Of a stretch of DNA of 64,000 bases, positions 11,845-20,429 are shown one piece after another. Each line of letters starts with the position of its first letter. Within the stretch, counting starts at the first letter, position 1. Source of the DNA: Podaxis mareebaensis. Its lineage: Eukaryota > Basidiomycota > Agaricomycetes > Agaricales > Agaricaceae. The notes under the pieces were generated by a model that saw nothing but the letters and a program-made list of their open reading frames with translations, was not told the origin of the DNA and made no database searches. The translations under genes and the position numbers were made by a program. The stretch spans positions 1-64,000 of the forward strand of contig JAEUWP010000022.1 in NCBI GenBank assembly GCA_018524725.1, in the 5' to 3' direction.

Positions 11845-11857
11845 AGTCTGAATAAAC
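11845..11857 (-). promoter_or_regulatory. Gypsy-1 primer-binding site (self-priming type)
   Basis: Three bases inside the 5' LTR, the minus strand reads TATTCAGACT (11854-11845). It pairs perfectly over 10 nt with AGTCTGAATA inside the LTR (12087-12078), near the expected transcript start. No obvious tRNA 3'-end match (TGG-initial) was seen. This is the arrangement known for Tf1 and sushi elements. Confidence 0.65.
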
Positions 11858-12548
11858 TGTTACGTTCCGGTCGGGTGCCTAGGGCATCAGGGAGCGGACC
11901 TCAGCCTCAGCTTATGTGCTGTGCCCTTCCAGTATCGCATTGGTCCGATTTGGACAGAGACGGAACCTGGAGGCGGAGGGAACGAGAGACAGAGTGCGGA
12001 CGAGCAGCAGGAGTGGTCGGAAGATGACCCAGGGGACTGACGAGCAGAACAGAGGAGGAAGAGGATAACGAAGTTGATATTCAGACTGAGGAAACAGATA
12101 CAGGAAACTACTATGCTTAAATACGTGTCGAGAACTGGAAATGGGGAACAGGAAAATAACCAGAGAACAAAAGCGAGTACAAACGGGTAAAACATTTTGG
12201 AGGTAAAGCAGAAACTAGAAGCGTGTGGAAGGTACAGGTATGGAGGCAGAATGGAAAGGAGGCTGTTCAGAATGTAATAAAACATAGAACAGAAGCAAGG
12301 AACAAATGGACCGAGGCAAGGGTAAAGGATCTGAGATGATAAAGGAAAAGCGAATGAACAACACTCGTTGCAGTGGTCGTGAGCGACCGAGTGCATGCAC
12401 CCACCTGTTCAGATAACAGGGCAGACAGAAATCCATCAATGGAACGAGTGGATCGGAGTCGTGCGAAATCGGAACATCAGATATCGGATTTTCGGACATT
12501 GGATAAGTGCGGGAAAGTAAGCGCGGACATGCATGAGCGGTTGTGACA
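11858..12548 (-). repeat. Gypsy-1 5' LTR
   Basis: 691 bp, TGTTACGTTCC to GGTTGTGACA on the plus strand, followed by target duplication GGCAG (12549-12553). Same length as the 3' LTR with transition differences only. Being upstream of gag on the minus strand, it carries the active promoter. Confidence 0.95.
12078..12123 (-). promoter_or_regulatory. Gypsy-1 TATA box and probable transcript start/self-primer
   Basis: The minus strand has TATTTAAG (12123-12116), and about 33-36 nt downstream the 10-mer AGTCTGAATA (12087-12078) that pairs with the primer-binding site. Gypsy-2 shows the same layout with different bases. The start site is inferred from spacing only. Confidence 0.55.
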
Positions 12549-12920
12549 GGCAGCGTCATCATCATCAGTGACTTTAAGGCTTTTGTGAACCTTGTTTGAA
12601 AGTAATTGGTCAGTAGAAATGGAGCGTTTGGTGCCCAGAGATGGGGCAGGTGATGGGGGTTTGTGAATGAAGCTCACAGAACCCATTGGTTCAAGAAATG
12701 GTCCCCCAGATGCAGCTCAAGGGAGAGTGGAAGAGGGCACTAAACTAGTGCTTGAGTGATGACAACAAAAAACTTTGGAGGCAGCTTTGTTCAGAGCTCC
12801 AGCGACACCCAAAGGGCCTTTGGACTCTGACATAGTGAATTAGAACTGAAAAGTGTATTCCTTGTGCTACAAATAACTGTTCCATGAGGTTGTAGGTGGT
12901 GGTTACTGAGAAAGGAAGTG

Positions 12921-13922
12921 AGACAACAGGCATCTGTGGATACCTGGTAATGCTCCTGGGCTTGGGTGATTTCAGTCTTGAGAGCAGAATGTAAGTTGTT
13001 GAGGTCAACTGCAAAGTCTTGGGCCTAGGTGGATGTGAGATCACATTCAGGATGGATGGATATAGCAGGGTGATAACCCTTGTTAGCAAAGAATGGGGAG
13101 ACACTGGTGGTAGCATTAGGAGCATTGTTGTAGGCAAACTCTGCAATAGGAAGTAAGTCAGCCCAATTGTCCTGCTGATAATTGCAATATACTCAGAGGT
13201 ATTGCTCAAGCATCTGGTTTGTCTGCTCAGTCTGTCCATCACCTTCTGGATGATAACTGGATGTGAAGTGCAGCTTCATACCCAGAGCCTTGCCCAAGGA
13301 CTAGAAGAAGTGTGAGACGAATTTGGAGCTGCAATCAGATGTGACATGCAAGGGGACACCATGCTTCGAGAATACATGGAGGATGAATAGGCAGGTGAGT
13401 TTAGTGGAGGTAATGGTGTCATGAGTCAGAATGAAGATGCTTTGCTTGGTGAGATGGTTGATGATTACAAGGATGGTATCAAAGCCAGAGGACTTGGGGA
13501 GCTTCTCAATGAAGTCTATAGAGATGGAATGCCAAGGGCAATCTGGGATAGGGAGTTGCTTGAGGTTTCCATATAGCTGATGACACTGTGACTTGCTCCA
13601 CATACAGATTACACAGCTTTTGCAGAAGTCCTTGATGAAGGAGTGGACATTCAGCCAGGTGTAGTCACAGCAGACCAACTCTAGAGTCTTGTTCTGACTG
13701 AAGTGTCCAGAAAGCATATGATCATGCCTGTACTGGAGGACTTGCAAGTGGAGGTCATTAGAATCAGGGATGTAAATGTGGCCATCAAGGTGGAGGAAAC
13801 CATCTGAATCCATGGACCAGTGACCTTGGGGGTTAGAGATATGCTCAGTGGCAAGGGGATCAGAAGGGAGAGCAGAAAGGATGTCAGAATGGAGCTGCTT
13901 GTAGTCAAGGACCATGGCCACT
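12921..13922 (-). pseudogene. Gypsy-2 integrase fragment
   Basis: Matches Gypsy-1 integrase: the zinc region (HDHMLSGHFSQNKTLELVC, CKSCVICM), PWHSISIDFIEKLP, and HVTSDCSSKF where Gypsy-1 has the Asp-Arg-Gly-Ser active-site context. Downstream sequence to 12921 continues in another frame (VSPHSLLTRVITLL), so there is a frameshift near 13300. It is cut by LINE A before the chromodomain. Confidence 0.8.
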
Positions 13923-16044
13923 TTTTTTTTTTTTTTTTTTTTTTTTGAATCCACGTTTATTGCCATAGACTAGCTACAACAAAAGGGTGTGTGATAGCAG
14001 TCCCAAGGATCACTAACCTAAGAGAAAGGCAGAAAAGGAAAATAAAGAAAAGTACTACAGGTGCCCTGAACTACATGAATGAAAACCAGAACCAATCAAA
14101 GAAGTGCCCCCTCCCTATGAGGTAGGGAAAAGAAAATGATGATAGTCCAAAAGAAAAACAGCTGGAAAGCATATGTTGATGTGGACTAACCCTTACAACC
14201 CCCAGGAGGGGCTTTCTTGGCCTCCATGTTGCATTGGTACCTCCCGCAAATCCAATTGTGGTCGAAGCGATGTCACCAGTATGGACACTGGTGGTCGTTA
14301 GATGAGTGAGTGCCATGACAGTTGACACAGCACAGGGAATGCAGGCAGGGATCGCCTGCCAGGGTAGGGGGAATGGGGGGTTTGGCCTTGAGGTTACCTT
14401 TGCAGCACCCAGCCATAGAGCGGTGCAAGGCCTCGGAGTGAGGTCCAGCACAGAGTGGGCACCTTGGCACTTGAGAGCAACAGGTGTCAGAAGGATGACC
14501 CCAGTGCCAGCAGCACTGGCACTGAGGTGTACTGGTATGGGCTTGAGCACCCTTAATGAGGCAGGAAACACCATTTATCATGACATGCCTGTTGAGGAGA
14601 GAGGCAGCAAGGGTGCTACATTGAGAGTCGATTAAGTCAATCCACACAGTGGCAGTATCAGACTTGGCAGAGTTGTAAATGACACACATGTGATGCATAT
14701 TGGAGAGGGGGAAGAAAGGGGAGGTGGAGGCCTCAGTCTTGACTTGGTCAGCCATGAGGGTGAACCCATTGGCTGAGAAGAAGGGGATGTCCATGATCTT
14801 GATGAAAGATCAGGACACAGGGAGGGTAATGGAGGCACTTTTGAGCACAGAGGGGAGGCATGCAGCAATGGTATCAAGATCCACCTGGGAAGGGATACTG
14901 CCAGTGGAGAAGGTGATGACACTAGAATGGAAATGGCCAGAGTTGTCAACAAGTGCTGACTTAGCCCAGGTAAGTGCTTGATTGAAGCACACAACAAGGG
15001 ACTGGAGGGAGACATGAGTGCTAGCTAGGTTGCTAGTGCTGGTGCTCAAGAAAAATTGATGCCAGGTAGGTCCCTGGGTTGCATAATAAGGCTTGCACCT
15101 TGTGGAGGAGTTGGGTCCTGACTGACCAGGTTTGACATCATGCAAGGGAGGGGTAGGCCTGTCATGTGGAGGCTGAGGGGCATGTGAGGGAGGTCTGGGC
15201 CTGTCACATGAAGGTGGAGTCACAGGGGGGGGCCGAGAGGGCACCAGGGCCTGGGTTGAGGGCTTGGGGGCAGGTGCTGGTTGGGCATCTGTCATAGCTG
15301 AGTCAGCTGTTCCATGGGACAGCTCATGTTTACCCTGTGTTCAGTGGGCATCGAATAACAAGGCAGTAATACTGCCTGGGGGAGGGAGTTGTTGCCAGTT
15401 TGGGGGAGTGTGGTTGTGAAATGCACCTTTGGCCTCAAGGAAGTCAATGAGTTCACAAAGGGCAGCAAAAGTGTGTTGGTCACTGCAAGACTTGACTTTG
15501 TCTTTGGAGAGACTCTGAATTTCCTTGCAAATACTGTCTAAAGTAGCCATAATGTCAATAGGATCATCTTCATTGTCACCATTGACCTTGTAGGGGATGG
15601 GGTCAGATGGAAGAGTAGAGGGAGCAGCCTTGGGTGTGGTCTGCTCATGCGGGGGGGAGACAGGGAGGTCGAGCTCCATGTCAGAAGAGGACCTGCTCTG
15701 GAGATGCCCAGTAGCATGCCTGGAAGATGATGAGGGGGAGGGGGTGCCTGGCTCCAACATAGTCCATGAGAGTTTCTGCCACTCTTGCTGTGGGGGGCCT
15801 TGAGGGATCCAACCATCAGGGTTGGAGGGAGTGCAGATGCCTTGACTGTTGGCATCATTGATGGTCATCGCTTTGAGATTTTCAATATATTCCTGCCATG
15901 CATTGTTGTGCTGACAGTCATATTCATGGTCCTTGTGTTGCTGAGGGGTCTCAGGAATAATGGATGGGCTTTTGCCCTTGCAATAATTGCCCATAGTGAT
16001 GAGTGCTTAACCATGATGATGGTGGTTACTGGAAGAGGAAGGTA
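13923..16044 (-). mobile_element. LINE C, ORF1-only (HAL1-like) LINE
   Basis: A minus-strand insertion with a long poly(A) tail (T run about 13922-13946 on the plus strand) and AATAAA just upstream. It has a 12-14 bp target duplication GACCATGGCCACTT at 13910-13923 and 16045-16058. The 5' end (TACCTTCCTCTTCCAGTAACC) matches other LINEs here, so it is not 5'-truncated. It encodes ORF1 only. About 240 nt of 3' UTR follows, sharing TTGGGACTGCTATC and the GTAGCTAG tail with LINE D. No endonuclease or RT is present. Confidence 0.85.
14186..15994 (-). pseudogene. LINE C ORF1 (CCHC gag-like protein)
   Basis: Single frame from ATG at 15994 to TAG at 14186 (603 codons) with a few in-frame stops; the pieces 15994-15341, 15295-14810 and 14794-14273 are all in phase. 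The protein starts MGNYCKGKSPS, has Pro/Ser-rich linkers and ends in Cys/His knuckles (CQCCWHWGHPSDTC, CPLCAGPHSEALH). It is related to but clearly diverged from LINE A and D ORF1. With no ORF2 it would depend on another LINE for mobilisation. Confidence 0.8.
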
Positions 16045-18340
16045 GACCATGGCCACTTGGAGGGAAGGGGAAAAGAGGGAGGTAGCCCAGACAGAGGCTG
16101 CAAGTTGCTCTTGAGTGAAGACAGGTCTAAAGTTGTGAGGATTTACCATGGCATAGCCATTATTCCCCCCTTTAGGATAGATGTCCCATTGTCTAGTCAA
16201 AGCATCTGGTTTTGTCCCAAGGCATCTGGGATGGAAGCAGATGACAAGATTGAACTGTGACAAGTACTCTGACCAATGAGCCTGGTGACAGGTCAGAACT
16301 TTAGTAGTAGAGAAATACTCAAGGTTCTTGTGATCAGTGACCATGTCAATGGGTAAGGTGGAGCCTTCAAGATAGTGTTGCCAGATGCAGAAAGCCTCAA
16401 AGATGGCTAGAAGTTCCTTGTTGTGAGTATCATAGTTAGATTCAGATGTATTGAAAGTGTGGGAATGGAAAGCAATGGGATGAATGTCACTGTCAGGAGC
16501 AATGATGGAAAGAATGGCAGCCAGGGCATAGTCTGATGTGTCAGTCTCAATGATAATCTGAGAGTCCAGGATCCAGTGAGTCAAGACCAGAGCTGTGGTG
16601 AAAGCCTTTTTGAGCACCTCAAATGCTTCACAACACTCCACTGTGAAGTTCCAGGGAGCACCCTTGCAGGTGAGATGGGTCAGGGGAACTATGATGTCAG
16701 AATAGCCATGAATGAAACAGTGGTAGAAGTTAGCAAAACCTAGGAAGGACTGAATGTCCTTGACTTTCTTTGGCTTGGGCCAATCTTGAATGATCTTGAC
16801 TTTGTCTTTGGACATCTTGAGACCATCCAGGGACAAGATGTAACCAAGGTATTTGACTGCTTCCAAATGGAACTCACACTTGTCTACTTGCACATACAAG
16901 CTGTACTTGCAGAGCTGATGGAGGACTTCCTGGACATGTTGTTTATGTTGGGAGATGTTGTCTGAGTAGATCAGTATATCATCAAGATAGATAGTGACAC
17001 ATATGTCTAATAGATCACCAAAGATGTTGTTCATGAAGCACTGGAAAGCTGCCAGAGTGTTGGTGAGTCTGAATGGCATAACCATCCATTCAAAGGACCC
17101 ATAGCAGGTCTGGAAGTTTTCCACTCATCTCCCTCAGCTATCTAGATGAGATGATAGGTGTGATGGAGATCTATCTTGGTGTAGATGTGAGCTTTGTGAG
17201 GAGAATCAAGGAGGTCAGAAATCAGGGGAAGGGGATAATGGTCTTTTTTGGTGATCTTGTTGAGTCCACAGAAGTTGACACAAAGGCAGAGAGAGCCATC
17301 TTTCTTGCAGACAAATAGGACTGGAGCACCATGTGGAGAGGTTGATGGACAAGTGAAGCCAATGGACAAGTGTTCATCAATAAATTCCCTTAACACTTCC
17401 AGCTCAACCTGAGATAGAGAGTAAATGGTCCCAATAGGAGGACTAGCACCCTCTTCCAGATTGATTTTAAGGTCATATGGATGATGTGGAGGCAACATAT
17501 CTGCACAGACCTTGCTGAAGATGTCAGCAAATTTGTGATACTCTGAGGGAACATTTGACAGATTGATGGGCTTGGAGGGCTGAGTGGACCCAGCAGAGAC
17601 AGATGGAGAATGGATGTTGAAAGTAAAGGGAACTGAACCAGGAAGACAAGATGCATGCAGGAAAGCTGCAGCACTGATCAGGCTGATATGAGGACAGAGC
17701 AGAGGTGAATCAGATGGAGCAGAGGAATCAGATGTAGAAGGCAGAGGGACCTGATCAGAAGTGGAGGAAGGCAGATCTGGAGGGACCAGAAACACAGAAG
17801 AAAGTGCAGTGTGGAGAGTCAGAGCAGGGGTTGGAAAGACTTGTTGCCATGGCTGGAAAGAGATACTGTTCGAGACCCAGTCAATCAATGGATTGTAGTG
17901 GGTGAGCCAGTTGTGACCAAGAACCACAGAGCAAGATGAGTCCAACTGAGTGATGTAGAAGTCCAAAGTCATCAATTCACCAGTAGAAAATGCAACAGGG
18001 ATTTTTGCTAGTTCAGTTACAGTATATATGAGTTTGAAGAGCCATCAAAGAGTCAAAGTTCTACAGGAGCAATATGGAACATAGGAATTGAGCAATCACA
18101 AACAAGGGAAGAGTCAATGAAATAATGTGTTGAACCACTATCCACCAAGGCAGTCACAGTACTGTCAGACAAAGGTGGATCAGAGGTGGATGAAGGAGCA
18201 AAAGATAGAGAAGCAAGGGGAATGTGAAGAGCATGAGGGTTGGAAAGAGTGGATGCATTGAGTCAGAAACTCTCTGTAGCACAGATGAGTTCAATGCAGT
18301 CCCCAGTCTGTGCAGAGTCCTGAGGACCACCCTCTATTTT
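16045..18340 (-). pseudogene. Gypsy-2 protease-RT-RNase H
   Basis: Continues from gag in the -1 frame. Visible parts: ALVDSGSTHYFID (protease), EEGASPPIGTIYSLSQVELE, FVCKKDGSLCLCVNF and TIYLDDILIYSD (reverse transcriptase with the catalytic DD), ETDTSDYALAAILS and HNKELLAIFEAFCIW (RNase H), then the junction to integrase cut by LINE C at 16045-16058. A frameshift lies near 17125-17142. Compared with Gypsy-1 many Arg codons have become Cys, His or Gln, the expected result of CpG decay. Confidence 0.85.
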
Positions 18341-18343
18341 TTT
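18334..18343 (-). promoter_or_regulatory. Gypsy-2 gag/pol -1 slippery site
   Basis: The minus strand reads A AAA AAA TAG at the end of gag, a perfect heptamer overlapping the stop codon. The pol frame (KIEGGPQDS) is open in -1. The position matches Gypsy-1. Confidence 0.6.
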
Positions 18344-19593
18344 GAACCCAACAGGGGATTTGAAGGAGAGGGGCTCTTCACTGGAACCTCAGCTTGGGCT
18401 TGAGCCTGCCAACCTTTGGCCTTCTGATTAGAGGCAGATGGACTCAGAGGAGGACTGGATCCAGATGCCTTGTGTGGGCAGTTGTTTACCCAATGGTTAG
18501 CATCACCACAGAACATACAGAGGTTGTTGTCAAAGCAACATTGGCATTTCTGAGGGGTGAGCTTGCTGTTCAGGCCAAGTTTATTGCCCAGAGATGACTT
18601 TGGAGCATTACTGGATGAGTTTGGATGATTGCTAGACTGAGAGGAATTGGGAGGGGATTTGGCAGAGGACAAGTTAGGCTTCTGATTATTATTGTTGTTG
18701 GATGAATTGCCAGGTTTCTTCTGATTAGGGTCATTCTTTGGGGGCTGTGCAGAGTAGTCACTATGATGCTTATGCTCACACTGCCACTCCCAGTGACATT
18801 GGTCAATAAGACTAGCAACCCTTTTCATTTCATCCAAGGAGTTGGGCTTACCCTCTGCCCAAGTGGCAATCAAGTCCTGAATATGATCTGGAAGACCCCT
18901 GTAATAACAATGGCAAAGGACTGGGTCTGGCCACCCAACCAAACTAGCCAGGTGGTTGAACTCAAGGTCATATTTGAGGATAGGTTGGTTACTAGCCATC
19001 TGGAGGGAGTCCAGCTCTTCAGCAGCTTCTCTGGTGGGGTCTGCAAGTCCAAAACAGGTTTCTATTTCTCTGATGAAGACTTCCCAGTTATTGAGGAGCT
19101 TGTGGTCAGACCAATCAAGATCTTTGGACCTGAGAATGGTTTGGAACCAGTTGAGAGCAGTGCCAGACAGATATGTGATAGCAAAATGGATTTTGGAAGA
19201 ATCTTCCACAAATTGATGTGCATTGGAAGTGAAATAGAGGTGGCACTGGAAGACTCATTGGTGGATTTTGAGAGGGTCTGAACCATTGAAAGTGTCAGGT
19301 TCTTAGACCTTCACATGAGAGGGATTTGCTGGGCCAATGGAGTTGCTCCACTCCAAGGAATGGAGGGTATGGGAGAGGTGGCTGAGAGCATTGGCTAACA
19401 TCTCCTGGGGGTCTTGATTTTCATCATCATCCTCACTAGGATCATTGCCACCTCCACCACCCTCATCTCTGGGGTCCAGAGGGCCACTGGAATTTCCTTG
19501 TGAATACCCAGCAGAGGTTTGGTTTTGAGTTCTGGACTTGGCAGTAACTGTAGAAGACATGGTGGAAGAAGAATGATGTGGAGTGGGAGTCAA
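18334..19593 (-). pseudogene. Gypsy-2 gag with CCHC-type knuckle
   Basis: Readable in two blocks, 19593-19303 (acidic N-terminus, GGGGNDPSEDDDENQDPQE) and 19209-18334 (capsid core with YLSGTALNWFQTIL, then an Asn/Ser-rich tail). The knuckle CMFCGDANHWVNNC ends the protein before the TAG at 18334. Similar to Gypsy-1 gag along its length but with a break near 19210-19300. It would have formed the capsid. Confidence 0.8.
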
Positions 19594-19705
19594 AGAGAAT
19601 TCATGATTTGTGTGGGGGAGAACAGGTTCTGGAATGGTGATTCCTTGAGCTCATGCAGCACTACATGTCATAGATGGCATAAAAATTTGGAATGATACCA
19701 GAGGT

Positions 19706-19721
19706 CTCAGTCAGAATATAC
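19706..19721 (-). promoter_or_regulatory. Gypsy-2 primer-binding site (self-priming type)
   Basis: Two bases inside the 5' LTR the minus strand reads ATATTCTGACTGAG (19719-19706). It is a perfect 14-nt complement of CTCAGTCAGAATAT inside the LTR (19970-19957). The central base differs from Gypsy-1 in both partners, so pairing is kept. Confidence 0.7.
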
Positions 19722-20425
19722 TGTTAAGAACTGACTCCAGACAGGGGCAGACCATGGATGGCCAAGGGCAGACACAGGGTTGAGGCCTTGGCTTCAACTT
19801 ATGTGTTGTGCCCCTCTGATACTGTGGTGGCCTCACTTGACCAACTATGGACTCAAGTAGATGAGCAGACAGGGAACGGACAAAGACAGGACAAGCCCAG
19901 ACTGAGGAGTGGACTTGTAGCAGACAAGCAGGAGAGAGGAGAAAGAATCTAAGTTGATATTCTGACTGAGGAGTACAAATGGTAGTGATCCTACTTATAT
20001 ACTAGTAGTCAGGATAAAGTCCAGAGAGTAGTAGTTAAGTGAGAACAATAGTAACTACTGAAAGGAGAATGCTAGGAACATGTGAACTGATAACTGTGGT
20101 GAAGATACCAGAATAAGGAGTCTGTCTGCCAAGTATCCAGATATCTGAAAGGACAGGGGCAGAAGTGAAACATCAGATAACAGAAGAACCAAGATAAGCA
20201 GATGATAATCAAGGGTAAAGGGAAAAGCTATGGATAAACAGAAAAACATGAGATAACCAGATAGAAGATCTGATAAGGGAAATAACAGAAGGAACAGGGA
20301 TGGAGAAAAGTATTTACAAGATATCCAATGGGAATGGAAGAAAGGTTAAACTGAATATGATCCACAGAATCTGGGTTGTAACCAAGGCTCCAAGAGTTTA
20401 ATGGGCATGAAGTGAAGTCTGTAAC
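19722..20425 (-). repeat. Gypsy-2 5' LTR
   Basis: 704 bp, TGTTAAGAACTG to GTCTGTAACA on the plus strand, with short terminal inverted repeats TGTTA/TAACA. The right boundary is followed by CACTG, a possible half of the target duplication; the other half is outside the window. Almost free of CpG. Confidence 0.75.
19957..20001 (-). promoter_or_regulatory. Gypsy-2 TATA box and probable transcript start/self-primer
   Basis: The minus strand has TATATAAG (20001-19994), then about 31 nt to CTCAGTCAGAATAT (19970-19957), the sequence that pairs with the primer-binding site. TATA spacing supports transcript initiation at or near the self-primer. Confidence 0.6.
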
Positions 20426-20429
20426 ACAC

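Larger units (their letters stand above)
4271..12548 (-). mobile_element. Gypsy-1, complete Ty3/gypsy chromovirus
   Basis: An 8.28-kb element with two 691-bp LTRs (TGTTACG...TTGTGACA) and a 5-bp duplication GGCAG at 4266-4270 and 12549-12553. Order on the minus strand: 5' LTR, self-complementary primer site, gag, pol (protease, RT, RNase H, integrase, chromodomain), polypurine tract, 3' LTR. A separate gene lies on the plus strand between the chromodomain and the 3' LTR. The gag and pol frames are intact except for TGA stops. The integrase-linked chromodomain and self-priming point to the Tf1/sushi-type chromoviruses. It inserted into LINE A ORF1. Confidence 0.95.
1941..12833 (-). pseudogene. 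LINE A ORF1 (gag-like, CCHC), split by LTR element
   Basis: Starts at the ATG at 12833, runs to 12549, then resumes at 4265 and ends at 1941. The 4271-12548 element lies between an Asp-rich stretch and a Glu-rich stretch that align with LINE D ORF1. The C-terminal part (about 1941-2315) has Cys/His knuckles (CNQCWRWGHPTHLC, CAICGDPHHTNNHC) typical of LINE ORF1 nucleic-acid-binding proteins. Several in-frame stops lie between 2315 and 4187. It would bind element RNA in the retrotransposition particle; this copy is dead. Confidence 0.8.
686..12920 (-). mobile_element. LINE A, non-LTR retrotransposon split by Gypsy-1
   Basis: Two minus-strand segments, 12549-12920 and 686-4270, are one LINE interrupted by the chromovirus at 4271-12548. 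Deleting that element and one copy of its 5-bp duplication restores a continuous ORF1 frame. The 5' end near 12920 abuts Gypsy-2 integrase sequence, so LINE A inserted into Gypsy-2. At 685/686 its ORF2 stops abruptly against LINE B. ORF1 and the endonuclease half of ORF2 are present; the RT half is missing or lies beyond the window. Confidence 0.85.
12921..20425 (-). mobile_element. Gypsy-2, older Ty3/gypsy chromovirus, 5' LTR to integrase
   Basis: A minus-strand element related to Gypsy-1 over gag, protease, RT/RNase H and integrase. Its 5' LTR is 19722-20425. LINE C (13923-16044) interrupts the start of integrase, and LINE A cuts the integrase at about 12921. The 3' part and 3' LTR must lie left of LINE A, outside the window. 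It is strikingly poor in CpG compared with Gypsy-1 and carries frameshifts as well as stops, so it is older. It appears to sit inside Gypsy-3 gag. Confidence 0.85.

Noticed and set aside
11834..11857. tRNA-type primer-binding site for Gypsy-1
   Set aside because: No TGG-initial match to a tRNA 3' end next to the LTR, while the LTR self-complement fits exactly.
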